Assembly: GCA_023014335.1 (NCBI GenBank)
Contig: JAECYW010000010.1
Span: 682,001-746,000 of the forward strand
Origin: Galerina marginata
Taxonomy: Eukaryota > Basidiomycota > Agaricomycetes > Agaricales > Galerinaceae
Direction of reading: 5' to 3'
Length of the DNA stretch: 64,000 bases
Part shown: positions 21,916 to 33,487 of the stretch, one piece after another
Position numbering within the stretch: position 1 is the first letter of the stretch
Layout: each line of letters starts with the position of its first letter
Translations under genes and position numbers: made by a program
Notes under the pieces: generated by a model
What the model was told of the DNA's origin: nothing
The model's input: only the letters and a program-made list of their open reading frames with translations
Database searches by the model: none

Positions 21916-24848
21916 CTACGACACGTCGAGGATTGCAGCATATTTTTTATGAAGTCGTTCTCGCATGGCCTCATCGGGGAGATAGAAGGATGGTTTTTGG
22001 GCCTGAAGAAGAGGTAAGAGGGTTATAACGGGCACGGCCTCAGCCATTGTCAACCTCGTATGGAGTGTGTCATTGAAAGCATCCCAGAGGTCTTGGGAGG
22101 TCAAGAAGGGAATGTCGAGCTCCGGGGAACGACGAACACGAGCATGGTGTTTCGTGTGTTCAGATTGTAACTGGAAGCAAAGTTCATCCACCATTGGCCA
22201 ATAATCTATGTAGCTTGGCTGGACCATGGTAGCAGCGTCTACTAGAATGTTTTTGTTAAAAAAATTTTGCTTTTTTTCGCAACAGATGACATAGTCGGCG
22301 GTCCTCCAAGCGTCGACTTGTGGGTTTTCGTTGCGGACCCCATCGTTATAGAGGAGAGATACGTAGACCAGTATCCAAATAAACGACTCCAATTCATGGT
22401 GATATTGTCGTAGGATTCTCCCTTCCCAGTAGTCCTTGGTCAAGATTTCGATAGCCATGAACGGGACCGTCCCTGTCCTCTCTGTACCCAACACACGAGG
22501 TTCCCACTGCAAGAGGGAAAGGTCGAAGTCACTCAATACTCCGCATTGAGTGTCGGGATCGTACATGATGTTGCTCAAACTTGGGTCCCCATGTTCGACG
22601 AAGTTTTTCCAAAGGAAAGCATGACCTGAAAATAAGGCGAAATCAGAATTTTTTACATTTGGCTGTAAAATTAAACATCAGAACTCACATATAACAGTTT
22701 CAAGCCATGCCTTGATGAATGCAGTTCCCTGTACATTCGTGATTTTCTGCAGCTTCTTCATTCCTATAATCCGGAGAGTACGGTGGCCTTTCCAATTCCG
22801 CTTGACCATGCTCCGAATATGCTGAGTGGTGCATCCTGCTACATCGCCATAGAATAGCATTGTAGGCAGATGCTTTAGCATGCCAACCTCATTGTCCTTT
22901 GCAATCTGACGGACAACCTGCAGGGTTAGACCCTCATTTCGCCGCTGAAGTTCTGGATGATAGATCTTGCAAACCATCGACGTAGGCACCGAAGAACCAT
23001 CATCAGCGTAACCCTTCGCCGCGACTACTGACGTAGCTCTTCCTGCCAGACAATGTGGTTGATGGGATAGAAACTCGTTCATATTCACTTCGACCGTTGT
23101 CGTATTGTTATTCTGATCATCGTGAACCCACAAGCCCGACAAATCCTGTTGCAGATCGAGGTTGACTTCTGGGATAGTTGGTTCAGCTTCACCATTTGGT
23201 GTCTTCTTTTCAAGCCTGTGTACTGCTTTGGGGTTAAGACAACGAATAACTCCCCAATCTTCTAATGTGAATCGTTGAAGAGCAAGGAGGAGAACCAGGA
23301 ATCGGGGGAAATTCCAAAAGATGCTGAGGCCATCAGACTGTAGGATGCCTTGACGATCGTAATACCAAATCCATATGTGGTCATCTTTTCAATAAGATCA
23401 GATTCGGAGTTCCGCTAAAAGAGTATAAACGACGTACCTGTGAACAGTAAGTTGATAGCATGATGCACACCCGCACTGTACGACATCATCTCCAAAGCGT
23501 ATGATGCACATTGCACCCGACCATTAACCGCCTCCTGTGTATTCTTTGGGATGATGTTCGCTTGCGTCCTCGAATTCCTGTCAGCGGCGGATCCTTGCAC
23601 CGAGTTAAGCTTTGAACCAGAAGCCAATTCAGGACCCAACTTCCGTTGTTTCTTTGTGGGCGACAAATGTTCCTCAACATGTTCACCCTCGCGAGCTCGC
23701 TTCGATCCAGAGCCTTCAGTAGTTCTCGGCATAGACGTTGCCACTCCTGTATCCTCATGGTCAAATTTCGCAAGAAATGCATGCGATACCATATTCCGAA
23801 GACTCCCGTTTTCGAAATGGTTGTCCAAGTGGATGCTCTTGCCCCCTTCAGGGATACGTTCGGCTCCACCTGACGATACTTTGAATTCGCCAGAAGAGAG
23901 GATGGCCTCCCACTCGAATTTCCCCTTGGGCTTCTCCGAGAATATCTCCTCGGCTTCTTTGTTCTCTTTCTTCAGGCCATCGACGTGTAGAGCGGCTGCG
24001 AGGGACGTGATAATGACATCCGGCTTGCGGTCTACGACGTTCTTCATTTCTGCAAAGTGGGAAACGATGGATTTGGGATCGCTGCGGTGGAATCGAATGT
24101 TCAGGGGATCTGGCTTTCGAACCTTAAGGTTTTTGCCAATACGTGCCAGGCGTTTGAGGACGTCATTACATAGAAGAACGTATGGCCCGTAACGGCTCGG
24201 TTCCTTCTCCAGGAATGAATTAGCACTGCACAAAGGAGTCAAATTTAGTGTACGGGATTGTGCGAAGAATTAGATAGAAAACGCACAAAATTTTCAACTT
24301 TTCCTTTACTTTCGAGTTATTTGCAATAGGCAGGACGGTGTCGAGTGCGCCGTGAAGGAGGTCATCCAAGATAAAATCTCTCTCTTTAACCAATTCCTTT
24401 TCCTTATCAGAGCCAAACCGAGTATCGTCATCCGGATCTTCGTTACTCGCACATTCCTGGCCTCCTATCGCCGTATTCTCCGTCACATCTGCAGCAGCGG
24501 TTTCGACATCAGAGCCATTTCCCGCCAAATTTTTGTAGTAGCGTTGCGACTGCAACTCCTCTATTTCTGTTTGTAATTCGTCTAATCGCTTCTTCTGTTT
24601 GCTATTTTTTCGGAGCACCAGAGAGAGGAAGTGCTTCAAGAATGCGTCAAAGCTGCATTTCGCCGAATTGTTGATGTCTGCCTCAAGTTCCCCTTTAATA
24701 GCTTCTTGTCTTCAAATCCAAACCAAATCTAGTCAGTCATGAATAAATAGCAGATATGACATGCATACTGATATTTCATTTTTCCCGACCGATTCATAGC
24801 GCTCGTCGCATTCTTGCTAGGAGTTGAGATGGGTTCAGCTCTTGACAT
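21916..24848 (-). CDS. FunK1-type fungal protein kinase
   Basis: Five exons, all in phase: 24848-24769, 24709-24287, 24225-23438, 23384-22689 and 22625-21916, giving 2697 nt or 898 residues. The N-terminus (MSRAEPISTPSKNATSAMN) and the following coiled-coil-like RLDELQTEIEELQSQ match FunK1 family starts. Family segments include EPSRYGPYVLLCNDVLKRL and WGVIRCLNPKAVHRL. The catalytic region has HGDPSLSNIMYDP (HxD...N loop) and GVLSDFDLS (DFG position as DFD), then RTGTVPFMAIEIL and HHELESFIWILVYV. A basic insert (SPTKKQRK, near residue 340) may be a nuclear signal. FunK1 kinases are expanded in mushrooms; their substrates are not established. No frame breaks, so it looks functional. ATG chosen because it starts the conserved MSRAEP block. 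Confidence 0.9.
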
Positions 24849-25157
24849 GGCGCCAACACGCAATCCAAGTGGAGATTAGAAGTGGAGTTGGTTCAGGTAA
24901 GACTCGAGTAGTGAGGACAAGTGCAGTGAGGATGAATCCGATGATGCCACACAATGAAAGCAACCTTGTCACGTGCGCGTTGTTAATTACTTGTAGGCAA
25001 TTGGAATGATAATATCTGCCCTCATGCGACGCAACAGTATGCCTAGGGATGGCTATGCCTGATTTTTCGATCCCGATCCCGTCTTTTATCCCTTGCCAAA
25101 AGTTAAGCGCACGCAGAATACGCTGAGTTGCCCACCCGTTGAATTTTTAAACTCCCT
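24849..25157. other. Intergenic, no gene seen
   Basis: Short frames only. It is the 5' flank of the kinase gene. Confidence 0.4.
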
Positions 25158-25479
25158 TCAGTAAGTACCGCACGGGGACGCGCTAGAAGATAAATAAGTA
25201 TGCTACATCCACTTACTCGGTGGCAGGCAGTTTCGCGCCTCTGCTTTTCCAAAACGCTGCATGCATCCGGTCTTCAGGTCTCCGCTCCGTCGCGCCCAGA
25301 TGCTCCGACAACGCGGCGCATGCGGCTGCTCCCGCATGTAATACATGTCTAACCAGCTTCCTAGCAGTGATCGACTTCGGTTGCTGCAGCCCGCGTACTT
25401 CCTCTGAATCTTCTGGCTCGGAGTGATTACGAGTCCTATTTATGTACGGCCAACCCCCACCACTGCCCCCACCGAACAT
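25158..25479 (-). CDS. Small glycine-rich-start protein, unknown
   Basis: Start at 25479 (MFGGGSGGGWPYINRTRNHS). It continues with an acidic patch (EPEDSEEVRG), an alanine-rich helix (HAGAAACAALSEHLGATE), and FWKSRGAKLPAT. A GTAAGT...CTTCTAG intron at about 25182-25216 replaces the apparent stop and gives a short tail (DASPCGTY) ending at TGA 25158-25160. The frame is also open upstream of the ATG (GGRPGF), so the true start could lie in an earlier exon. No family recognised. Confidence 0.4.
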
Positions 25480-25925
25480 GAATCCTGGCCGTCCGCCAAC
25501 TGGTGTCCGGGGACAGGCATGGCCTTAACTAGAAATCTCAAATGAGTGAGTTGGCCAATTGTCACGAAGATTGTAGTTTCTTACCGTTCACCTTTCTAGT
25601 TGTTGATCCTGGAGCAAGATTTCTGGTCAGTGCGAGCTGCAATCGCGGTTGGTACGGGGAGTCAACGCGCACCGTCTTTGTACACAATATCAAACGCTTG
25701 GAATGAAGAAAACTCCCTGCCATTCCCCGTATAAATGTACTTTGGCTGATGCTGTTCTTTTGCCTCAGAACCGCTTATCTCTCTCATCTCTCTCATTCTA
25801 TGACAAATCACTGTATGTTACGTGCGCAAAAAATAATTTACAAATGGCAATACTTGTTATGTAGCTAAGGCCATCACATTGATACAGAAGCAGAACTGTA
25901 CTCACTACCAAACAAATCAGTTCAG
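25480..25925. other. Intergenic, no gene seen
   Basis: Contains CT-rich and AT-rich stretches and short open frames without support. Confidence 0.4.
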
Positions 25926-28900
25926 CTAGTGACGGCGTTTGGCCTTGGGATGTTCAGCCAGATGAGAGTCCAACTTTCTCTTGAAAATCTTGGGTTCTGA
26001 CTTTGTTGTTACAGACCAAAAGAGGCATTCACCAGCGAAGTAGAGCTGATCACCAGCTGTCATACCATTGTCATAGATCTCCTGGGAGCCTGGTGGACTT
26101 GTTAACTTTGATTTATTGAAGGTAAAGAAACTGATGTCTCACCCCAAGGTTGATAGGACAAGTCTGGTATATGATGCCGAAAAGGATCAGTCCAGTTATC
26201 AGTCTTGCACTGCATGTTTATGTCTTCACAGCCTGACCCCGGGGTTGCCATCATCACCTCCTTTGCCTGAACCCAATTGCCCTTCATCCATGGGACAGTA
26301 CTCATGGACCATTCCAATTGTCGCTCAAGGGCTGATAATGAGATAAGAGTGGTATTCTCATCTTCCACCTGCTCCACTTTCTCGTAATCCACTTCCTTGT
26401 CATCCACTTCCTCATCATCTTCATCTGCTTGCTGCTTTTGCCTCTCCTGCTCCCACAGGATTTCCTTTTTATAAGACAAAATGCATAATCCTTGTTGTAT
26501 GAGGCACTGCGACTGGAAGTCCAGGAGGCCTTTATCTGAATGTTTGTTGTCTGAAATGTGTTCTCTCATACCATATCTCGAAGCCAACCAGCGGATGAGT
26601 TCCAGTGCCAGGCCCTGACCATAGACAATTCCCTGACGCTCCTCCTTTGAAATAGTATTGTCATCATATTGTTCCATGCGAAGAGACTCAATCTCGGACT
26701 GTCTCCTTCTTGGATATGTCCGTTTGTCAAGCACATTGAAGAGTATGCCAATATGACAAAGAGTCAGAAAATTGACCAGACCATCAATGTGGTCTAAGTC
26801 AGGAAGGTGTGGGGAAACTGCAACATAGGTTAGAATGGTCAAAGTCAGTGAACAGGATCAATTACCTGTGTGATCTTGTCCACGTACAACAAAAATAAGA
26901 TGGAAATAGTGGATCATGCGCAAGAGGAGGGCACGGGATGGAGGCTGAGGCACATTTGCAGCAATACATTCCATCATCAAGCAGTGAACTATTCCATAGA
27001 AAGTATCGCAGAGTGTATGTGTGTTGTAGAACTGGAGACCTTGACATATTGAATTGTGGACAGTGTATATCATGTAAGGGGTGTTTGGCCGTATTACACT
27101 ATGGCATAGAATTAGATAGAATATCAAAACATTTCTTGCACATACATTGTTGACCCTGCTGGTAAATACACTGCTTCATAATCCCATAGAGCAGATGTTG
27201 AATCATTCACAGCAAAGGTGCCTGTAAGAGTGTCGATATGGGAGAAAAAATGTTGGTCAGGCACTTCTTTTTCAGCATCAAAGGGAGGACGCCCAAGCAC
27301 AATCCATTTAGCTCCACTCTGGACACTGAATCTGTTAGCTTGACCATCACTGGCCATACACAGCCACCTTCTGGCACCAGTAGTCCCAGCTGCTCCCCAA
27401 TGCATATGAGATGTAGGGTAGGCCACATTCCTGCAGAACTGACGATCCTGCGTTTCAAACCAGGCCTCGAGGTCAGAAGAATAGATTGATGGAGAAACAC
27501 CGCATAAGCTCAGTGGAACATTGACTGTGTTTAGAATTGCCCCTTGTTCCTGGGAGCTTGCCGCAAGGAGTTGTGCCAATGTACCAACTCTTTCTTGAAC
27601 ACTGTAGTTGTCATCTTCTGGTGGAATAGATTGGTCTTTTTGAAATAGTTAAACTTGGTAGAAATATGTGGAAGTTTTTTTTCACCTTGGATAGATACAA
27701 GAGAGGTCATAGTCCTTTCAAGTGTCTTGAGACCTTCTGCATTGAAGCATATAGGGTCATTGTCATCATAGATGATAAAATGATAGAAACGAAAGAGTTC
27801 TTGTAATCTGCAAGGATCTAGACATAGAAATTGTTGTTTTGTAAAGCCTCGCAGGATTGACCGAGTATCTTTAGGGTTGTTGAGTTGGCGGACATGCAAA
27901 GGAACAGGTGTTTCATTGTCATCCTTTACATAGATCCGTTTCACATCTTGGGCAAAGGCCTGTAATAAAAAGATGTCGTCTCGCACCTAAGAAACCATAG
28001 GACACTCATTTCATTATCCTAGGGAAACCATCACCGAGGGATGCTTACATTTGAACGGGGGCGGAACTTATATTGTCTGCCCAGTATATCATAAGCAACA
28101 ACCTCCTGAGCAAAGAAGACCTCGCAGTTTGTTTTGTTGTCAATGGTGATTGTATCATCCTGTTGTGTTTGAATTAATCTTTGGCCAATGAAGATATTGC
28201 AGGAACACCTGCCTGCAATCGGAACGAATGTGTGTTAAATTTTTCAATGGCTTCTGTCTTTTGCAAAGAGGGCATTGGCTTGTCTTTGCTCTTCCGGCCC
28301 CTGTTCAACTGAACACTTTTCTCCTTGGTCTTCTTGCCCCTGTTTGAAAGAAGATCCTTATACGACGAGGTTTCAGGTTTCAAAACCGGGACAGATTTCT
28401 TATCGCGGGTAGAGCGGCAAAGTTTTGGCTCTGGCTGTGTTTTCAGGCTTCCTCTGTCGTCAACCTCGTCCTCGGTGACAAGTTCACCTTTGTCGGGGAT
28501 TTCATCGTGATTGTGCCCTTCTGCATCCTGATCACATTCAGATGATTGTGTGTTCCGCACCTCAGTGACAAATCCACCTCCACCCCATTGTTCGTTTCTG
28601 TCCAAGTTATCCTCCGGGAATGCACCTGTCTCACGTCCATCTGTCGACTCAAGCACCCCGGCGTCATTCAGATGTTCGTATTCCTGGCCAAGATCACCCT
28701 GTTTTTCATTCACTGGCAAACCAGGTTGAGAAGACAAGGAATTCCCAGCCACATTTACACGAGGGCTGACTGCCATGGATGCCTGCGGCGTCGCCCCTGC
28801 ACTTTGCATCTGAGAGGCCGAAATTGTTGAGGTTTGTGGTTTCTTCATACCTTCTGCAGCATGCACCAGGAATGAGGCTAGTTCCCGAACATCTGGGCCC

Positions 28901-30520
28901 GCTGACTGAACTGCCTGAGGGATTTGAATTACACTCTGAGAGGTAGAAACAAATGTGGAGGTCGATTTGGGAGGTAGATATTGACGCCTAGATTCGAGTT
29001 TGAACCATGAAGTGATGTGATCCACGTCATCGCCCAATGTGTCAATATCGCCCCAGGGAAGTGAGTTACTGACACCCTTTAGGATGGTTGTGACATCCTT
29101 TGGTCGTTCCACAATGTCAAAGACACCTTTCCAAATGATATTTTCCACTTGACGAAGAATGTCAGGCCTGTCCGGTCCTAGGGCGCTTGACCATTCCATC
29201 AAATATTTGCGACCAAATGCCTTTTTGTGTAAACTGACAGGGAGACAAAGGCAAATGGGTGAGCCAAGGAGGGCCAGTTGTAAAACAAATTTGATTGCTT
29301 TGACGGCTGGTTCGGATGAACATAGTTGAAGAACATAGGCGAGAGCATCGCCTGTCAGTCTTGAATGAAGATTAGTGATAAATTCTCTGAATATACCCTA
29401 TCAGCATAAGCGGTAAACTAAAACATGACTACTCACGAAGAAGTCATCTCAGGGAAATCCGGCACGTTGTAATTCGCGTTTGGGACACCGGCCAGTGATG
29501 TTGGGTCAACAAAGCGATGCTCTTTAATGAAGGCTATATGAGCAGCTGCAACTAGGAAGTTGTGCTGAATTTTCGCTATTTTCCTGGTCGAGTTCGCTCG
29601 GGAAAGAGCCTGAAGCAACTGCAGTGACGCAGGAAGCGGGTTAGGTGGTCCTTGGTCCAGGTGAGGGAGCCGAACGTTGCTCAAGTCGGTGCGAAACCCC
29701 TTCAGCACTGCTGGCCAGGGGGATATTCTTTCGACAATATCTATGGCCCCATTTGGGAGGTTGAGTGAGTTTGTAATGATCGCCGGCTGTGGTGGTGGTG
29801 AAGAAAATTCGATAGATTCATTGACTAGGCAAAGGACCTCTGCCAGTTTATAGCTACAAACTAGGTTGCACACCTTCGATGCCTGCAAGTCGTTCCAATC
29901 TGGGGGAATGACGGACATGAAGCGGTAGGTGACACCCTGGACCTCAAATTTTATGCCAAGCAACTGTTGCATCTCCATCGACTCTCTGGAGACTCCCCCG
30001 TTCAACAAATACTTCTGCTCATACAGCAGTAAATTCGAAATGATCTCCTGCATAATGTCTATTAGCTTCGTCGCGGTACCATAAATCAGATTACCAACCC
30101 CATGCGAATGGTCATGGTCCAGCTGTTGCAAAACCTCCATAATATTCGTGCCCCAGTGAAATCTCTGTAACGCGGGAGACAGCATCCTGCGCTGTGCTTG
30201 TGTATCGGGCTGTGCCAAACTTGACGGCAGTTGTCTAGGGTCCACTAGAACGATTCCAATTTTCAAATGGGTTGGCACAGGTTGCAATTCAAAGCACTTA
30301 CTCAGCAAGTTCAGCCGCAATGAGCCTATGCGATCGGCCAATAAAACCACAATGGAACCGTGAAGGCGACGCCAAATTCCAAAGAGGATCGTACTTGTTT
30401 AGAAAAGTTCCAAATCAGATACGGACGTCGGACAACATAATTACTTTGGAGGGCTCCGAGATACGTGTTGTATGCGTCTGTTTGGGTGCATTTGTCATTC
30501 GTGGTAGATGCCCAAATCAT
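25926..30520 (-). CDS. Large JmjC-like (cupin) protein with altered metal ligands
   Basis: Start at 30520 (MIWASTTNDKCTQTDAYN). The N-terminal Agaricomycete-specific region holds PTHLKIGIVLVDPRQLPS and FHWGTNIMEVLQQLDHDHSH. A long disordered middle follows (about 29200-28200; acidic and lysine-rich, RGKKTKEKSVQLNRGRKSKD). The JmjC-like core has HMHWGAAGTTGARRWLCMAS, SVQSGAKWIVLGRP, WDYEAVYLPAG and, across a GTATGT...CATAG intron, RPNTPYMIYTVHNSICQG. A final acidic-rich exon and a GTGAGA...CACCAG intron lead to PWG-SQEIYDNGMTAGDQ and a basic tail (KAKRRH) at 25926. JmjC enzymes use iron and 2-oxoglutarate in the nucleus. Here the HxD position reads CMA and the late His position (NTPH in relatives) is Tyr, so catalysis is doubtful. 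The frame slips twice near 30300-30345. Confidence 0.7.
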
Positions 30521-30523
30521 CAC

Positions 30524-31406
30524 TCTCCTTCTAAGTCCTTCATTACCGCATCAATGCATCACCTCCTGTCCACCATTTATCTTAGTCAATATTGGGGCAT
30601 AGTCTCCAAATTGCGATGGTAAAATTGCACTCCGTCCAATACTCTGGCCTTGTCTGGAGATTGGTGATGGCTCCCTCGGAGCAGCTCCTCCCACGATAAT
30701 TGAAGACCAATACGACTGAACTTGAACTTCACCTGGGTCGCTCCATTTCACCTCTTTTTTCATTCGGCCTTCCGACCCGCGTGCCAATTATCTTCAGAAA
30801 CTCCCTCCTTTGAAGTCACTGTCGGCGCATGAACGAGATTGTGAGGACGGGCGTCAGAATCGATGAGTGAGAGCTTTCGAAGAGGTATAAATTGGTCGGG
30901 TGTCTGCCCCTGGTGCAGTTGTCCGCTATTGTCACAACTGCTGCGGAATGCGGATGATGTAGTTTTCATGCTCCTTTGTCCTCAGTCTTGGAACTGCAAA
31001 CAACAGACCCGTGGAAGAAGACACCGTTTTCATGAGGGACTTTCTCGGTGTTAAGTTATTGCTTTCACCCTCTTTCACCCCAGAGAGGCTGGGGTGGCTG
31101 TTGCTATGCGTGAAGCGGATCCCATTTGTAACCAGCAACGCGTGATGTCTTACCTGGCTTCACGTTATTCCGACTGAGGACTGCCACCTGTGCGGCGACA
31201 TTTTGCTCATAATCTGCTCGGTGCGAGTACGGAAACGGAAATTGGTTGCTTCCCACCAACTTCCCACCTGAAACCCACCAACTAAATTCGGGAGAGTGAG
31301 TCCATCTTTAAGATGATCTCGACCGAGCTGTAGTACCTTTCGTGAACTCAAGTGCTCCTTCCAGACTACTCCATCCCCGTAATTTTGGTTTTTTCGCAAA
31401 CACATT
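30524..31406. other. Intergenic with a dispersed-repeat copy
   Basis: No complete gene. Minus-strand frame 30551-30787 contains SQFGDYAPILT, encoded by a sequence also found at 42.56 kb. The rest is probably the promoter side of the two divergent genes. Confidence 0.4.
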
Positions 31407-32184
31407 ATGGTGGCGGTAGACATCATGCCAGTCAATGCAGAATTCCATTACAGCTCAGTGCCGCCCGAATACTTCTACAGCAATGGTACCATCTTGCCAA
31501 CTTTCGTGTCAGGGCACATAAAGGAACCTCTGGCACGATACTGCATACACGACGAAGTGAGTTGTTTATCTTTTACGCAGTCCTAGGTTTAAAGTCTTTC
31601 AGCATCTTCTGAACCCTGCCATGCACCGGGAGGCAGAGGAATATCGAACCCGAATTAACCTGTCTCTGGCTCATGCTCACAACTTAGTATCGTTGTTTGA
31701 GCAAGGTGTTGCCACACGTCAATTCGAAGAAACCCAGCAAATGCTGGACCTGGCTGAAACTGGAGGCCAACACACAGCCGAAACCGCAGTGAACCTCGCT
31801 AGAGCTGCTCGCGATACCCTTGTCGCAGAAGAGGAGTTGGCTGTTTCAAAACTGAGAGAAGCCCAGTTGACACTTTCCAAGCTACAAGATTCAGTCGAAG
31901 TTGCGCGACTGCATGTTGCAGACGCTAATCGACAACTTGCCCTCCTCCTCGACCACCTACACTACGCCAATATCACCATTCCCCACCCCAAAAAGCCCCA
32001 TCGTATAAACGGAGTATCGCTCAGCATGCCAACAACAGTCATGTCACCCGAATATCACCGGGACATATACATTCCCGACAATTGGCTAACGGGGGCGAAC
32101 ATGTCAAAATGGCCAGGTCCTTCGCCGTCCGACTGGGAAAGTTCCAGTGGGAGCTTGGGAAACTCGGTGGACATGGACTCGTAG
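31407..32184 (+). CDS. Coiled-coil protein, unknown
   Basis: Two exons, 31407-31556 and 31603-32184, joined in phase 0 by a GTGAGT...TTTCAG intron, give 243 residues. The first exon is MVAVDIMPVNAEFHYSSV followed by PPEYFYSNGTILPTF. The second begins HLLNPAMHREAEEYRTRINL and forms a long heptad-like helix through AARDTLVAEEELAVSKLREA to HVADANRQLALLLDHLHY. The tail is serine/proline-rich (PGPSPSDWESSSGSLG). This layout fits small lineage-specific coiled-coil proteins that may dimerise; I know no function. Start chosen because the frame is open from here and the exon pair is consistent. Confidence 0.7.
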
Positions 32185-32325
32185 TTTATTTTTTCGACCC
32201 TCGGACGTTCCAACTACGATCTGTATGTATGTATGTATGTACTAACACGCCAGTGTACAAGACAATTTTAAATTAAAATGATCCAGCCCATCCCAGGAAG
32301 GCGTTCATCGGCGACATTAGAACAG

Positions 32326-32597
32326 CCATTTCTTATCGATTAGACGGACGTCAAATATGTATTTCTTGGGGGTAAGACCTATCGCGATAAGACGGCTGTA
32401 AAACATTTTCGTTCAGATTTTCTACAGATCTTGGTCAGGTTTTTTCATCAGCCTCGGCACGCCGTTTCTTATCGATTAGCTGACGTCAAATATGTATTTC
32501 TTGGGGTGAGGCCTATCGATAAGACGGCTGCAAGATATTTTCATACAGATTTTCTACAGATCTTGGTCAGGTTTCTTTCATCAGCTTCGGCACACTG
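32326..32597. repeat. Tandem duplication of a 136-bp unit
   Basis: TTTCTTATCGATTAG starts both copies, 136 bp apart. They share GACGTCAAATATGTATTTCT, AAGACGGCTG, CAGATTTTCTACAGATCTTG and CATCAGC(C/T)TCGGCAC, with about 15 differences. Confidence 0.9.
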
Positions 32598-33487
32598 TGA
32601 CCAGTGGTATGGAACCTCTCACGGCTGGTCAGTTATGCACTCCCAGGCTCATATCTGTTTGACATTGACATTTTACTTCAGATTTACTTCAGATTTCGGT
32701 CAGATTTTATGTCGATTTAGCGTGTCCCCACGGTTGTTCCGGGTCTTCGTTAAATTTCTGTCAAAGAATAAACGGCAAGTTTTCGGTTGGATTTCGACCT
32801 TCTGAGCAGCGAATAATGGTGCATCACTGTCACCCGTGCCGGCTCAGCTAATTTGCTTCACTATGAATTATGCCGTTTTATGGGCGTCCCGTCGGTACTT
32901 CGAACTCCGCGCACATCATTAGCCTAGAATAGTAAGTAGAGTTGTTAACGTTTAAAGCTGAACCTGTACTTATTCTCTGTCTACATGTTCCAGCACGCGT
33001 TAATATCTAGGCTATAGGATACTCCGTAATGATGCCTCAACTACGATCTCATTGACATTTCCGACTGTGTCGCACTCACTGGCACGATGCTGTTCCGTGT
33101 TTACAACACTGGACACTGGAATCGAGTGTGCGATTTACTGATAATCTTGGCCAGATTTCCTGTCGTTTAGTTGAGCCCCACTTCGCCGTGGTTCTGGCAT
33201 TGTTCCGTGCGCAGCCCACTGACCCTTGTCTGTGATTATTGGACTTTCAGCCCGATTTCACAGATAAGTAATGACAACTTCCCTGTCCCAGTTAACCGCT
33301 GACGGAAGTTTATGCAGGTTCTTGTATTCCAAATCTGAACTATGCCTGGAAAAATACGGCTGTGTTCTAGGTTCTGTTAGCCGTGCCAGGACATGATTCT
33401 TTCAGGTTCAAGCTGACAGGCAGGTACTAAAGCTAAGTCGAGGTTTTGAACGCTCGAATTTGAACGCTCGAGTCAATCCATCTCCTG
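32598..33487. other. Intergenic, repeat-like, no gene
   Basis: Many short variants of CAGATTT(C/T)...GGTCAGATTT suggest that the 136-bp repeat family extends here in decayed form. No coding support. Confidence 0.4.

Noticed and set aside
23551..24192. 213-codon plus-strand frame inside the kinase gene
   Set aside because: Antisense shadow of an exon with clear FunK1 homology.
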